Source of the DNA: Mycolicibacter icosiumassiliensis
GTDB lineage: Bacteria; Actinomycetota; Actinomycetes; Mycobacteriales; Mycobacteriaceae
Assembly: GCF_900078685.2 (NCBI RefSeq)
Contig: NZ_LT546166.1
Location: forward strand, 1,952,287 to 2,016,286
Direction of reading: 5' to 3'
DNA length: 64,000 nucleotides
Part shown: positions 45,757-60,485 of the stretch, one piece after another
Layout of the letters: each line of letters begins with the position of its first letter
Position numbering within the stretch: the stretch's first letter is position 1
Made by a program: the position numbers and the translations under genes
Notes under the pieces: model-generated
The model's database searches: none
What the model was told of the DNA's origin: nothing
The model's input: the letters and a program-made list of their open reading frames with translations, nothing else

Positions 45757-47184
45757 ATGGCAGTGATGTTCAAGACCGAGCAGCCTCGCACCCTGGCCGA
45801 GAAGGTCTGGGCGGACCACGTGGTGGTATCCGGTGGCGGGACCGAACCCGACCTCATCTACATCGACCTGCACCTGGTTCATGAAGTCACCAGCCCGCAG
45901 GCCTTTGAGGGGCTGCGGCTGGCCGGTCGTCCGGTGCGTCGCCCGGATCTGACCATCGCCACCGAGGATCACAACGTGCCGACGGTCGACATCGACAAGC
46001 CGATCGCCGACCCCGTGTCGCGTACTCAGGTCGAGACGCTGCGGCACAACTGCGCCGAGTTCGGTATCCGGTTGCACCCGATGGGCGACATCGACCAGGG
46101 GATCGTGCACATCATCGGTCCGCAGCTGGGGCTCACCCAGCCCGGCACGACGGTGGTCTGCGGCGACAGCCACACCTCCACCCACGGTGCGTTCGGTGCG
46201 CTGGCGATGGGTATCGGCACTTCCGAGGTCGAACACGTGCTGGCCACCCAGACGCTGCCGCTCAAGCCGTTCAAGACAATGGCGGTCAATGTCGATGGGC
46301 GACTCGCCGACGGCGTGACGGCCAAGGACATCATCTTGGCGGTGATCGCCCAGATCGGCACCGGCGGCGGCCAGGGCTACGTCATCGAATACCGGGGCAG
46401 CGCCATTGAGGCGCTGTCGATGGAGGCGCGGATGACGATCTGCAACATGAGCATTGAGGCCGGCGCTCGGGCCGGCATGGTTGCCCCCGATGAGACCACC
46501 TACGAGTATCTGCGGGGCCGGCCGCACGCGCCGACCGGCGCGGACTGGGACGCCGCCGTGGCCTATTGGAGCAGCCTGCGCACCGATCCCGGTGCGACGT
46601 TCGACGCTGAGGTCCACCTGGATGCGGATGCGCTGACGCCGTTCGTGACCTGGGGTACCAACCCCGGACAGGGCGTCCCGCTGGGCGCCGACGTGCCCGA
46701 CCCCGAGGCGATCCACGACGAGGGCGAACGGAGGGCCGCGGAGAAGGCGTTGGCGTACATGGACCTTCAACCGGGTACCCCGATGCGCGATATCGCGGTC
46801 GACACGGTGTTCGTCGGGTCGTGCACCAACGGGCGCATCGAGGACCTGCGCGCGGCGGCGGAAGTGCTGCGCGGGCGTCAGGTTGCCGACGGGGTGCGGA
46901 TGCTTGTGGTGCCGGGTTCGATGCGGGTGCGCAATCAAGCAGAAGCCGAAGGCCTCGCGGAGGTTTTCACCGCAGCGGGCGCCGAGTGGCGCCAGCCCGG
47001 CTGCTCAATGTGCCTGGGGATGAACCCGGATCAGCTGGAGCCGGGCCAGCGATCGGCGTCGACGTCCAACCGCAACTTCGAGGGCCGGCAGGGCAAGGGC
47101 GGACGCACCCATCTGGTGTCCCCGGTCGTGGCCGCCGCTACCGCCGTGCGTGGGACGCTGTCGGCCCCCTCTGACTTGAACTGA
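45757..47184 (+). CDS. leuC: 3-isopropylmalate dehydratase large subunit
   Basis: 475 residues from ATG 45757. Aconitase-family isomerase of leucine synthesis. Fe-S cysteines are visible in V-G-S-C-T-N-G-R and [17 protein letters not shown] and [13 protein letters not shown] are typical. The Shine-Dalgarno-like GAGGG abuts ATG 45757, so GTG 45763 or ATG 45766 may be the true start. The stop lies in a 10-bp tandem repeat. Confidence 0.96.
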   Translation: MAVMFKTEQPRTLAEKVWADHVVVSGGGTEPDLIYIDLHLVHEVTSPQAFEGLRLAGRPVRRPDLTIATEDHNVPTVDIDKPIADPVSRTQVETLRHNCAEFGIRLHPMGDIDQGIVHIIGPQLGLTQPGTTVVCGDSHTSTHGAFGALAMGIGTSEVEHVLATQTLPLKPFKTMAVNVDGRLADGVTAKDIILAVIAQIGTGGGQGYVIEYRGSAIEALSMEARMTICNMSIEAGARAGMVAPDETTYEYLRGRPHAPTGADWDAAVAYWSSLRTDPGATFDAEVHLDADALTPFVTWGTNPGQGVPLGADVPDPEAIHDEGERRAAEKALAYMDLQPGTPMRDIAVDTVFVGSCTNGRIEDLRAAAEVLRGRQVADGVRMLVVPGSMRVRNQAEAEGLAEVFTAAGAEWRQPGCSMCLGMNPDQLEPGQRSASTSNRNFEGRQGKGGRTHLVSPVVAAATAVRGTLSAPSDLN

Positions 47185-47205
47185 CTTGAACTGACTTGAA
47201 CTGAC
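47171..47205 (+). repeat. 10-bp tandem repeat at the leuC end
   Basis: Three and a half perfect copies of CTGACTTGAA. The first contains the leuC stop codon (TGA 47182-47184); the rest fill the leuC-leuD gap. Confidence 0.95.
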
Positions 47206-47231
47206 GCCACGGCACGAAAAGGAGCCTTGTC

Positions 47232-47828
47232 ATGGACGCTTTCCACACCCACACCGGAATCGGAGTCCCGCTGCGGCGGTCCAATGTCGACACCGACCAG
47301 ATCATTCCCGCGGTCTATTTGAAGCGCATCACCCGGACCGGATTTGAGGACGGCCTGTTCGCCACGTGGCGCACTGATCCGTCCTTCGTGCTGAATCTCA
47401 GCCCTTTCGACCAAGGTTCGGTGCTGGTGGCCGGACCGGATTTCGGCACCGGATCGTCGCGGGAACATGCGGTGTGGGCGCTGCTCGACTACGGGTTCCG
47501 GGTGGTGATCTCCTCCCGATTCGCCGACATCTTCCGCGGCAATGCCGGCAAGGCTGGCCTGCTGGCGGCCCAGGTGGCCCAAGATGATGTGGAACTGCTG
47601 TGGAAAGTCATCGAGCAGAGCCCGGGGCTGGAAATCACTGTCAATCTTCAAGATCGGAATATCACCGCTGGAACGGTGGTGGTGGCGTTCACGATTGACG
47701 ACTACACCGCCTGGAGGTTGTCCGAAGGGCTCGACGATATAGGCCTTACGCTGCGGAAACTCGATGATATAGACGCATTCGAGGCTGCCCGCCCGGGCTG
47801 GAAACCGCGCACTCTGCCTGCTTCTTAA
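47232..47828 (+). CDS. leuD: 3-isopropylmalate dehydratase small subunit
   Basis: 198 residues, same as M. tuberculosis. Swivelling domain of the heterodimer: [16 protein letters not shown], then [12 protein letters not shown] and R-F-A-D-I-F. ATG 47232 has AAGGAG 6-7 nt upstream. It is cotranscribed with leuC across the repeat. Confidence 0.97.
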   Translation: MDAFHTHTGIGVPLRRSNVDTDQIIPAVYLKRITRTGFEDGLFATWRTDPSFVLNLSPFDQGSVLVAGPDFGTGSSREHAVWALLDYGFRVVISSRFADIFRGNAGKAGLLAAQVAQDDVELLWKVIEQSPGLEITVNLQDRNITAGTVVVAFTIDDYTAWRLSEGLDDIGLTLRKLDDIDAFEAARPGWKPRTLPAS

Positions 47829-47910
47829 CGGCCCGCATCGGAGCTGAATTCCGGTGGGTACGGCGCTCTCGTCAGCGTCCAAGGGCGGTAACCGGATTGC
47901 CGAATTCTCC

Positions 47911-47916
47911 TATAAT
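47911..47916 (+). promoter_or_regulatory. hupB -10 box
   Basis: A perfect TATAAT 101 nt before hupB, the only consensus -10 in this 188-bp gap. No good -35 is seen. It leaves an untranslated leader of roughly 95 nt. Confidence 0.5.
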
Positions 47917-48016
47917 CTCGTCTGAAATTGCGCGTGGCTCTTGGATATCAGTGGTATCAGGGTTTACCGTGTGCTCTAGTCGGCTCAAGTAGGGCCACTG
48001 GTTTCGGAGGGATTGG

Positions 48017-48712
48017 ATGAACAAAGCAGAGCTCATCGAGGTGCTCACAAAGGAATTGGACACCGACCGCCGGTCGGCGACCGAGGCCGTCGAGCATTTC
48101 GTCAATGCCATTGTGCGCGCCGTCCACAAGGGTGAGAGCGTCACCATCACCGGATTCGGCGTTTTTGAGCGTCGTCGTCGCGCCGCGCGCGTGGCCCGCA
48201 ATCCCCGCACCGGTGAAACGGTCAAGGTGAAGCCGACGTCCGTCCCCGCATTCCGCCCTGGTGCGCAGTTCAAGGCGATTGTTTCTGGCGCGCAGCGTGT
48301 CCCGTCCGAGGGTCTGGCCGTCAAGCGCGGTGCTGGTGCCAGCGCCGCGCCTGCCAAGAAGGCTCCGGCCAAGAAGGCCACCAAGGCCGCCGCCAAGAAG
48401 ACTGCGGCCAAGGCTCCGGCCAAGAAGGTTGTTGCGAAGAAGGCAGCGACCAAGGCTCCGGCCAAGAAGGTTGTGGCCAAGGCTCCGGCTAAGAAGGTTG
48501 TTGCGAAGAAGGCAGCGACCAAGGCTCCGGCCAAGAAGGTTGTCGCCAAGGCTCCGGCTAAGAAGGTTGTTGCGAAGAAGGCAGCGACCAAGGCTCCGGC
48601 CAAGAAGGTTGTCGCCAAGAAGGCAGCAACCAAGGCCGTGGCGAAGAAGGCAGCGACCAAGGCTCCGGCCAAGAAAGCCGCCAAGGCTCCGGCCCGTAAG
48701 GGTCGCAAGTAG
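48017..48712 (+). CDS. hupB: HU-like nucleoid protein HupB with lysine-rich tail
   Basis: 231 residues. Residues 1-90 form the HU DNA-binding fold: [17 protein letters not shown] and the arm motif [10 protein letters not shown]. Residues 95-231 are a basic tail of A-P-A-K-K / V-V-A-K-K / A-A-T-K repeats ending R-K-G-R-K, as in mycobacterial HupB. It compacts DNA and is implicated in iron response and surface binding. It is longer than the 214-residue M. tuberculosis form because of internal repeat copies. GGAGGGATTGG precedes ATG 48017. Confidence 0.97.
   Translation: MNKAELIEVLTKELDTDRRSATEAVEHFVNAIVRAVHKGESVTITGFGVFERRRRAARVARNPRTGETVKVKPTSVPAFRPGAQFKAIVSGAQRVPSEGLAVKRGAGASAAPAKKAPAKKATKAAAKKTAAKAPAKKVVAKKAATKAPAKKVVAKAPAKKVVAKKAATKAPAKKVVAKAPAKKVVAKKAATKAPAKKVVAKKAATKAVAKKAATKAPAKKAAKAPARKGRK
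48454..48591 (+). repeat. 69-bp tandem repeats inside hupB
   Basis: Two near-identical 69-bp units (48454-48522 and 48523-48591), encoding 23 residues each, flanked by partial copies at about 48416 and from 48592. The units differ by about one base. Confidence 0.9.
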
Positions 48713-48722
48713 CAACGAATAG

Positions 48723-48756
48723 CCGAGCGCCGCGGGGTTATCCCCGCGGCGCTCGG
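48723..48756. terminator. Terminator between hupB and mutT1
   Basis: Perfect 15-bp GC-rich stem (48723-48737 with 48742-48756), TTAT loop, between convergent genes. Confidence 0.85.
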
Positions 48757-48760
48757 TCGT

Positions 48761-49693
48761 TCACACCAGTGCTTGGGTAGCCAGCGGGCTACCGATGTGG
48801 TCGGCGGCGATCAGTCGGCCGCCCGACAGCGACAGCACCCAGGTGCTGCCCTTGCGATTACGGGACTTGTCCGGGCTGACGCCGTCGCGTTTGCACCACC
48901 AGGCGATCAGGTCCGGAATTACCTTGCCCTGGGTGCAGATAACCGGTGTGCCGCCCAGTTTGGCGATCTCCAACACCCGGCGGCGGGCCTGCTTCGGATC
49001 GTCGGCGTAGGACTCCTCGGTCAGTGTCGGCTCGTTGTGCACCGCCACCCCGAGTTCGGCGGCCAAGGGCTCCACGGTCTGCTGGCAGCGGACCCGATCA
49101 GCCGCGTACACCGCGGTAGCGCCGAAGGCCAACAGCTGATCGGCGAGCGCTTCGGCCTGTGCGCGCCCCTTCTTGTCCAGCGGTCGCCGGCGGTCGTCGC
49201 CGGAGAACCGCGACCGCCGCCCAGCGGTACCGTGCCGCACGATCAACACCGTTTCGGTGTCCGCGGGCTGCTTGGCGAACCGCCGCAATATCTTCCGGTC
49301 ATAGGCGTACTGCAGTTCCTTCATTGCGGCGTCGACCGGTAGCCAGACCAGATCGTCGACCTCGTGATTGGGCACGAAGTCTCCGCCCAGCGCCTGTGCG
49401 GCCCAGTATCGGACCTTCTTGACGCCCTGGGTGACCGGATAGCGGACCGCCCCCAGCCGGCGGCCCAGCTGTGCGTGTTGGCCGGTCTCCTCAAGGATCT
49501 CCCGCACTGCGGTGACCGGTTCGGTCTCACCGGGATCGACCTTGCCCTTGGGCAGTGACCAGTCGTCGTAGCGCGGGCGGTGGATGAGCGCCACCTCAAC
49601 GGCATTGCGCCGCGTCCGCCACAGCACCGCCCCGGCGGCGTGGACGACCTTGTCTACCGTCCCGGAGCCATTCGACACTGTCGTTTCGAGCAC
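48761..49693 (-). CDS. mutT1: MutT1: Nudix hydrolase fused to histidine phosphatase
   Basis: 310 residues. N-terminal Nudix domain with the box from Gly50 (G-K-V-D-P-G-E-T-E, then REILEETG). The C-terminal phosphoglycerate-mutase-like domain has the RHG catalytic His154 (V-R-H-G-T-A-G). In mycobacteria MutT1 cleans 8-oxo-dGTP and related nucleotides, and the second domain completes the conversion to the monophosphate. GTG 49693 has AGGAG 6 nt upstream. Confidence 0.94.
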   Translation of the reverse strand: MLETTVSNGSGTVDKVVHAAGAVLWRTRRNAVEVALIHRPRYDDWSLPKGKVDPGETEPVTAVREILEETGQHAQLGRRLGAVRYPVTQGVKKVRYWAAQALGGDFVPNHEVDDLVWLPVDAAMKELQYAYDRKILRRFAKQPADTETVLIVRHGTAGRRSRFSGDDRRRPLDKKGRAQAEALADQLLAFGATAVYAADRVRCQQTVEPLAAELGVAVHNEPTLTEESYADDPKQARRRVLEIAKLGGTPVICTQGKVIPDLIAWWCKRDGVSPDKSRNRKGSTWVLSLSGGRLIAADHIGSPLATQALV

Positions 49694-49745
49694 CTTGCAC
49701 TCCTGCAGGTCAATTCGGGCTTATTGGGCGGTGGTGGACCGGTGG

Positions 49746-54793
<5,048 letters not shown>

Positions 54794-54826
54794 GCTATCG
54801 CGAACGCGAGCCTGCTCGGCATAGGG

Positions 54827-54886
54827 CGCCGAACGTGCACTCAGCGCGAAAAAGCAGATTTTTAGCCTGATTACACGCTCGGCGTG
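54827..54886. repeat. Intergenic palindromic repeat, second copy
   Basis: Arms 54827-54837 and 54874-54884 pair with one mismatch. The block at 54827-54857 matches the reverse complement of the 15843-15910 element with two mismatches over about 31 nt. It sits directly before the truncated thiL. Confidence 0.75.
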
Positions 54887-54924
54887 AACCGTCAGCGCGG
54901 CGGGCCCGGCCTGATCGGGACGGC

Positions 54925-55449
54925 ATGGGGCTGCGGTCCGGGGCGCGGCCCGGGGCGACACGGGCGGTGGCGGGCGAGCTGGGTCGCTCGGCGGCCGGGC
55001 TGCGGCTGTGGAGCGACGGCGTGGGCGCAGCAGAATTTGCGGAACTGAGACGCCGCCACCTGGTCCCGGAGCCGCCGTACGGGCAGGGCGCGGCGGCCGC
55101 CGACGCCGGGGCCCAGGCGATGACCGATGTCTCCGACGGCCTGATCGCCGATCTGGGGCACCTGGCCGCCGCATCGCAGGTGACATTGGACGTGTCCACG
55201 GCGGCCCTGCAAGCCGATTATCGGGCCTTGGCTTCCGCAGCTGCTGCGGTCGGTGCCGACGCCTGGTCGTGGGTTCTGGGCGGGGGAGAAGACCATGCCC
55301 TGGTCGCCGCCTTCCCCGCCGAGGTGCCGGCCGGTTGGCGGGCCATCGGGCAGGTGCTGGACGGGCCGGCGCGCGTGCTGGTCGACGGGGCGGTGTGGGA
55401 TGGCGAGGCGGGCTGGCAGTCGTTTGATTCCGGCGCCCCACTACGTTGA
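54925..55449 (+). pseudogene. thiL: 5'-truncated thiamine-phosphate kinase (thiL)
   Basis: Residues match the C-terminal half of ThiL: L-R-S-G-A-R-P-G, V-A-G-E-L-G-R-S-A-A-G, RRRHLVPEPPYGQGAAAADA, M-T-D-V-S-D-G-L-I-A-D-L and V-L-G-G-G-E-D-H-A-L-V-A. Full ThiL has about 330 residues; here only 174 remain. The N-terminal half, with the first Mg/ATP-binding aspartates (G-P-G-D-D-A-A, T-D-M), is missing. Recognisable homology ends just before ATG 54925 (D-R-D-G-M-G-L-R-S-G), and an in-frame stop lies at 54868. Not expected to make thiamine diphosphate alone. No further damage is seen. Confidence 0.85.
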
Positions 55450-55455
55450 GACACC

Positions 55456-56136
55456 ATGACTGCGCGTCCACTTCCTGAACTTGTCGAAAGCGGTTGGGCC
55501 ACTGCGCTGGCACCGGTGACCGATCAGGTCGCCGCCCTGGGGCAATTTCTGCGCGAGGAGACAACGTCCGGCCACGGCTATCTGCCCGAAGGGCGGAACA
55601 TCTTGCGGGCCTTCACGTTTCCGTTCGACAACGTCAGAGTGTTGATCGTCGGGCAGGATCCGTACCCGACGCCCGGCCACGCGGTGGGACTGAGCTTCTC
55701 CGTCGCTCCGGAGGTGCGGCCGCTGCCGCGCAGTCTGGAGAACATCTTTACCGAGTACACCGCGGATCTGGGCTATCCCAAGCCGTCCAACGGCGATCTG
55801 TCTGCGTGGGCGCAGCGGGGTGTGCTGCTGCTCAACAGGGTGCTCACCGTGCGGCCGGGCACGCCGGCCTCACATCGCGGCAAGGGCTGGGAGGCCGTCA
55901 CCGAATGTGCGATCCGCGCGTTGATGGCCCGCAGTCAGCCAATGGTGGCGATCCTGTGGGGACGTGACGCGGGAACGCTGAAGCCGATGCTGTCCGACCA
56001 CTGCATGGCGATCGAATCAGCGCACCCCTCGCCGCTGTCGGCGTCGCGTGGGTTCTTCGGATCGCGGCCGTTCAGCCGCGCCAACGAGCTGCTGGCGCAG
56101 ATGGGGGCCGAGCCGATCGACTGGCGACTGGAGTAA
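55456..56136 (+). CDS. ung: Uracil-DNA glycosylase
   Basis: 226 residues, family 1. Removes uracil from DNA. Motif A G-Q-D-P-Y-P with catalytic Asp68, and motif [12 protein letters not shown] with catalytic His. ATG 55456 is 6 nt after the thiL remnant, so the remnant may still carry the ung promoter. Confidence 0.97.
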   Translation: MTARPLPELVESGWATALAPVTDQVAALGQFLREETTSGHGYLPEGRNILRAFTFPFDNVRVLIVGQDPYPTPGHAVGLSFSVAPEVRPLPRSLENIFTEYTADLGYPKPSNGDLSAWAQRGVLLLNRVLTVRPGTPASHRGKGWEAVTECAIRALMARSQPMVAILWGRDAGTLKPMLSDHCMAIESAHPSPLSASRGFFGSRPFSRANELLAQMGAEPIDWRLE

Positions 56137-56210
56137 CGCGGTTCAGACGCTCGCGCACCCTTGCCTGAGCGGAGACGGGTGTCCCAGCGCTCGGCGAGAA
56201 AACAGCGGAC

Positions 56211-56402
56211 TTAGCCGCGGACGACCTTGCCGGCCTTAATGCACGAGGTGCAGGCGTTCAGGCGCTGCTTGTTACCGCCGGGACGCGCGGCGTGCACGAC
56301 CTGAATGTTCGGGTCCCACCGACGGCTGGTCCGACGGTGCGAGTGGGACACCGACTTACCGAAGCCGGGGCCCTTTCCGCAGATATCGCACACGGCAGCC
56401 AT
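56211..56402 (-). CDS. rpmB: 50S ribosomal protein L28, zinc-binding form
   Basis: 63 residues from ATG 56402 behind GAGGAG. L28 signature: [26 protein letters not shown]. The CxxC near the N-terminus and C-T-S-C near the C-terminus form the zinc knuckle (C+ form). Mycobacteria also have C- paralogs used under zinc limitation; none is in this window. It is divergent from the DAK-family gene. Confidence 0.95.
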   Translation of the reverse strand: MAAVCDICGKGPGFGKSVSHSHRRTSRRWDPNIQVVHAARPGGNKQRLNACTSCIKAGKVVRG

Positions 56403-56595
56403 ATGTGACACTCCTCAAAACGTCTGCTTGAGGGCCAACGACCTCAGCGGGTGGCCCGACAACCTGATCAGGATACCCGCCCGGCGGGGCAACCACCAAA
56501 ACGCGCCATCCCGGCAGGACGGACGTCACCTGTGCTGTCGGCCGCAGTGGTTAGGCTTGCGGCCACCGGAGGTGGCGGCAGGAAGGTGGGCGCAG

Positions 56596-58254
56596 GTGGG
56601 CAACCCCGATCGTCGGCTGGATGCAGCCACCTTGCGGGACTGGGCGCACACCGCCGTCGGTGACCTGATCACCCACACCGACGAGATCAACCAGCTCAAC
56701 GTCTTCCCGGTCGCCGATTCCGACACCGGAACAAACATGCTGTTCACCATGCGTTCGGCCCTGGCCGAGGCCAACACCGAGGCCGCCTCCGGCGAGGTGG
56801 GCCGGGTCGCGGCCGCACTGTCGTCCGGGGCGCTGCACGGGGCCCGCGGCAACTCCGGGGTGATCCTGTCGCAGATCCTGCGCGGCCTGGCCGATGTGAC
56901 GGCCCCAAACAACCTTGACACCGCCGTCAGCGTCATCGACTCCGCCCTGCTCGGCGCCGGTCTGCGGCACGGGGTTGAGCTGGTGGTCACCTCGATGGGC
57001 GGCCGCGAGGTCCCGGGCACCATCGTGTCGGTGTTGCAGGCTGCCGCTGCGGCCGTCGAAGCGTGCGCGGCGCAGGGCGCCGAGCTAGGCCCGGCGCTGG
57101 TGGCCGGCACCGACGCAGCCGCGGCGGCACTGGAGGCGACCACCGCGCAGCTCGACGTGCTCGCCGAGGCCGGGGTGGTCGACGCGGGCGGCCGTGGCCT
57201 GCTGGTGCTGCTCGACGCCCTGCGCTCCACGATCACCGGGCAGGCGCCCGTGCGGGCGGCATACCAGCCCGCGCCGTGCCCACGGCCGCCGGAGGCCGGC
57301 ACCGACGCTCCCGCGCCGCAGTTCGAGGTGATGTACCTGCTGGGCGAGTGCGGTCCCGAAGACACCGAAGCCCTGCGCGAGCGGCTGAACCAGCTCGGAG
57401 AATCTGTGGCCATCGCCACCTCCGGCGTGGTCGGCGGATATTCGGTGCACGTGCACACCGATGACGCCGGTGCCGCCGTCGAGGCGGGCCTGGTGTTCGG
57501 TCTGCCGCGGCGTATCCAGATCTCAGCTCTGGCCGGACCCGCTCGGGTGTCGCCTGGCAGCTGGGCCCGCGAGCGCGCGGTGTTGGCCGTCGTCGACGGG
57601 GAGGGCGCGCAGGACTTGTTCGACTCCGAGGGCGCCTGCGTGCTACGGCCCGACCAGCACAGTGCCGAGCCGGTCATGATGGTCACCGCCCAGCAGCTGC
57701 TGCGAGCGGTGGTGGACACCGGCGCGGCGCAGGTGATGTTGCTGCCCAACGGCTACGTCGCCGCCGAGGAGCTGGTGGCGGGCTGTACGGCGGCCATCGG
57801 CTGGGGTATCGACGTGGTGCCGGTGCCGACCGGCTCCATGGTGCAGGGGCTGTCCGCGTTGGCAGTCCACGATCCTGGCCGTCCGGTGGTCGATGACGGC
57901 TACACCATGGCCCGGGCCGCCGGCAGCACCCGGCTCGGATCGGTCCGGGTGGCCACCGAACAGGCGCTGACCTGGGCTGGTGCCTGCCGCCCCGGCGACG
58001 GTCTGGGCATCGCCGGAGACGAGGTGCTGATCGTGGCCCGCAACGTGGGCGCGGCGGCGATCGGTCTAATCGATCTGTTGCTGGCCGCCGGCGGTGAGTT
58101 GGTGACGGTGCTGTTCGGGGCGGGCATCGACGGGTTAGAAGAAGATGTCATGGACGTCTTGGCCCAGCACGTGCATGACCAGCACCCGGGAACCGAACTG
58201 GCGACCTACTTCACTGGCCATCGGGGGGACGCACTGCTGATCGGGGTCGAGTAA
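56596..58254 (+). CDS. DAK2-domain kinase, FakA-like
   Basis: 552 residues. The N-terminal DhaL/DAK2 domain (1-200) has the nucleotide/Mg motif F-P-V-A-D-S-D-T-G-T-N-M and G-A-R-G-N-S-G-V-I-L-S-Q-I. The middle and C-terminal (DegV-like) part carries E-V-M-Y-L-L and V-H-V-H-T-D-D. FakA phosphorylates fatty acids bound to FakB proteins in other bacteria; that role here is inference. In M. tuberculosis the gene is split (Rv2975c/Rv2974c); here it is intact. GTG 56596 has AGGAAGG upstream, with TAGGCT at 56552. Confidence 0.85.
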   Translation: MGNPDRRLDAATLRDWAHTAVGDLITHTDEINQLNVFPVADSDTGTNMLFTMRSALAEANTEAASGEVGRVAAALSSGALHGARGNSGVILSQILRGLADVTAPNNLDTAVSVIDSALLGAGLRHGVELVVTSMGGREVPGTIVSVLQAAAAAVEACAAQGAELGPALVAGTDAAAAALEATTAQLDVLAEAGVVDAGGRGLLVLLDALRSTITGQAPVRAAYQPAPCPRPPEAGTDAPAPQFEVMYLLGECGPEDTEALRERLNQLGESVAIATSGVVGGYSVHVHTDDAGAAVEAGLVFGLPRRIQISALAGPARVSPGSWARERAVLAVVDGEGAQDLFDSEGACVLRPDQHSAEPVMMVTAQQLLRAVVDTGAAQVMLLPNGYVAAEELVAGCTAAIGWGIDVVPVPTGSMVQGLSALAVHDPGRPVVDDGYTMARAAGSTRLGSVRVATEQALTWAGACRPGDGLGIAGDEVLIVARNVGAAAIGLIDLLLAAGGELVTVLFGAGIDGLEEDVMDVLAQHVHDQHPGTELATYFTGHRGDALLIGVE

Positions 58255-58256
58255 CG

Positions 58257-60485
58257 ATGGTGACGTTGGCCGACCGGTTGGACTGCGTGGTGGGTTCGGA
58301 TGCCGCCGGCAAACTTGAGGAGTTCTTCGGTATCCGTACCGTCGACGACCTGCTGCGGCACTACCCGCGCAGCTACGTCGAAGGCACCGGGGTGCGCGGT
58401 GCGGCGGACAGCCGCCCCGCCGAAGGCGACCACATCACCATCGTCGACACCATTGGCTCGGCGGTGCTCAAAGACATGCAGCGACGCAACGGCAAATACC
58501 TCGCTGTCACCGTCGGTAGCGGCCGCAACAAGGTCAGTGCGACGTTCTTCAACCCCAAAGGCCTGCGCTGGCGGTTGACCCCCGGCACCCGGGTGATGCT
58601 GTCCGGTGAGGTCAAGCTGTTTCGGGGTGCGATCCAGCTCACCCATCCGGACTTTCTGGTACTCAAGGAAGCCGACGGTGCGGCGCAGGAACGTAACTTC
58701 GGCAGCAGTTCGCTGCGCAACATCGCCGATGCATCGCAAAAGGTCAGCGGGCAGGTCAACCAGTCGGACTTCGAGCGCAGCTGCTACCCGATCTACCCGG
58801 CGACCGCGAAATTGCAGAGCTGGGACATCTTCGCCTGTGTGCGGCAGGTGCTCGACGTGCTCGATCCGGTTCCGGACCCGCTGCCGACTGCGGTGCGCAC
58901 CGAACGGGGTCTGCTCGGCGAAGACGAAGCGCTGCGCGCGATCCACCTGTCGGAGAACGCGGCCGAACGAGACCGCGCCCGTGCTCGGCTGGCCGTCGAC
59001 GAAGCATTCGGTCTGCAGTGGGCGTTGGCGATGCGTCGCAACGGTGAATTGTCCGAATCCGGGTCACCGGCACCGCGCCGTGGCAACGGGATGGTCGCAG
59101 AACTGTTGCGGCGGTTGCCGTTCGAGCTGACCGCCGGGCAATGCGAGGTGCTCGGCGTGCTCGAAGGCGAACTGGCTACCAGCCGTCCGATGAATCGGCT
59201 ACTGCAGGGCGAGGTCGGCTCGGGCAAGACGGTCGTGGCGCTGCTGGCGATGCTGCAGCTGGTTGATGCCGGCTATCAGTGCGCCCTGTTGGCGCCCACC
59301 GAAGTCCTTGCCGCTCAACATGCCCGATCGATACGCGACATGCTCGGGCCGCTGGCGCTCGGCGGTCAGCTGGGCGGGGCCGACAATGCCACCGCGGTGG
59401 CGCTGCTTACCGGCTCGATGTCCGCGGCCGCCAAGAAGCAGGCTCGCGCCGAGATCGCCAGCGGCCGGGCCGGCATCGTCGTGGGCACGCACGCCCTGCT
59501 GGTCGACGCGGTCGAATTCGACAACCTGGGCATGGTGGTCGTCGACGAACAACATCGATTCGGAGTCGAACAACGAGATCGGTTGCGCGCCAAAGCCCCC
59601 GACGGCATCACTCCGCACCTGCTGGTGATGACCGCCACCCCGATTCCGCGCACCGTCGCCCTGACCGTATACGGCGATCTGGAGACCTCGACGTTGCGCG
59701 AGCTGCCCCGCGGCCGCCAGCCGATCGCGAGCTCGGTGATCTTCATCAAGGAGCAGCCGACCTGGCTGGATCGGGCTTGGGCGCGGATTCGCGAGGAGGT
59801 GACGGCCGGACGGCAGGCCTACGTGGTGGCACCCCGCATCGACGAGACCGACGAGCCGAGCAAACCCGGTTCGGACGATGAGGGCGGCCGAACCTCGGCC
59901 ACCGCAGTGGGGCTGTTCGATCAACTGCGGGCCGGGCCGCTGTCGGGGTTGCGGGTGGGCTTGATGCACGGGCGGCTAACCGGGGACGAGAAGGACGCGG
60001 TGATGACGGCGTTCCGCAGTGGCGGGGTCGACGTGCTGGTCTGCACCACCGTCATCGAGGTCGGTGTCGACGTACCCAATGCCACCGTCATGCTGATCGC
60101 CGACGCCGACTGGTTCGGTATCAGCCAGCTGCACCAGCTTCGCGGCCGGATCGGTCGTGGCGAGCATGCCAGCCTCTGCCTGCTGGTGACCTCCAGCGGT
60201 CCTGGATCCAAAGCGGGTCAGCGCCTGAAGGCAGTCGCAGGCACCTTGGACGGATTCGCCTTGGCCGATCTGGATCTGGCCGAGCGTGGTGAGGGAGATG
60301 TGTTGGGCCGCAACCAGTCCGGTTGGCGAGGCGGCTTGAAGCTGTTGTCGTTGGCCGATCACGGCGAGGTGATCGAGGCGGCCCGCGCATTCTGCATGCA
60401 GGCCTGGGAAACCAACCCCGATGATCGGGGATTGGCCTCGCTCGCCGCGCATTTCGCCGACATCGAATACCTGGACAAGGCATGA
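58257..60485 (+). CDS. recG: ATP-dependent DNA helicase RecG
   Basis: 742 residues. An OB-fold wedge domain (about 60-170) precedes the SF2 helicase core: Walker A G-E-V-G-S-G-K-T, DEQH box V-V-D-E-Q-H-R-F-G-V, MTATPIPRT, and motif VI Q-L-R-G-R-I-G-R-G. It reverses stalled forks and migrates Holliday junctions. It starts 2 nt after the DAK stop and overlaps the HNH gene. Confidence 0.96.
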   Translation: MVTLADRLDCVVGSDAAGKLEEFFGIRTVDDLLRHYPRSYVEGTGVRGAADSRPAEGDHITIVDTIGSAVLKDMQRRNGKYLAVTVGSGRNKVSATFFNPKGLRWRLTPGTRVMLSGEVKLFRGAIQLTHPDFLVLKEADGAAQERNFGSSSLRNIADASQKVSGQVNQSDFERSCYPIYPATAKLQSWDIFACVRQVLDVLDPVPDPLPTAVRTERGLLGEDEALRAIHLSENAAERDRARARLAVDEAFGLQWALAMRRNGELSESGSPAPRRGNGMVAELLRRLPFELTAGQCEVLGVLEGELATSRPMNRLLQGEVGSGKTVVALLAMLQLVDAGYQCALLAPTEVLAAQHARSIRDMLGPLALGGQLGGADNATAVALLTGSMSAAAKKQARAEIASGRAGIVVGTHALLVDAVEFDNLGMVVVDEQHRFGVEQRDRLRAKAPDGITPHLLVMTATPIPRTVALTVYGDLETSTLRELPRGRQPIASSVIFIKEQPTWLDRAWARIREEVTAGRQAYVVAPRIDETDEPSKPGSDDEGGRTSATAVGLFDQLRAGPLSGLRVGLMHGRLTGDEKDAVMTAFRSGGVDVLVCTTVIEVGVDVPNATVMLIADADWFGISQLHQLRGRIGRGEHASLCLLVTSSGPGSKAGQRLKAVAGTLDGFALADLDLAERGEGDVLGRNQSGWRGGLKLLSLADHGEVIEAARAFCMQAWETNPDDRGLASLAAHFADIEYLDKA

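Noticed and set aside
47171..47205. Short tandem repeat as transposon target duplication
   Set aside because: Perfect head-to-tail 10-mers without any element between them.
48361..48700. Possible CRISPR-like repeat array
   Set aside because: The repeats are in-frame coding repeats of hupB with no unique spacers.
54925..55449. Intact short thiL using a downstream start
   Set aside because: The missing half contains required ATP/Mg residues, so a functional short form is unlikely.
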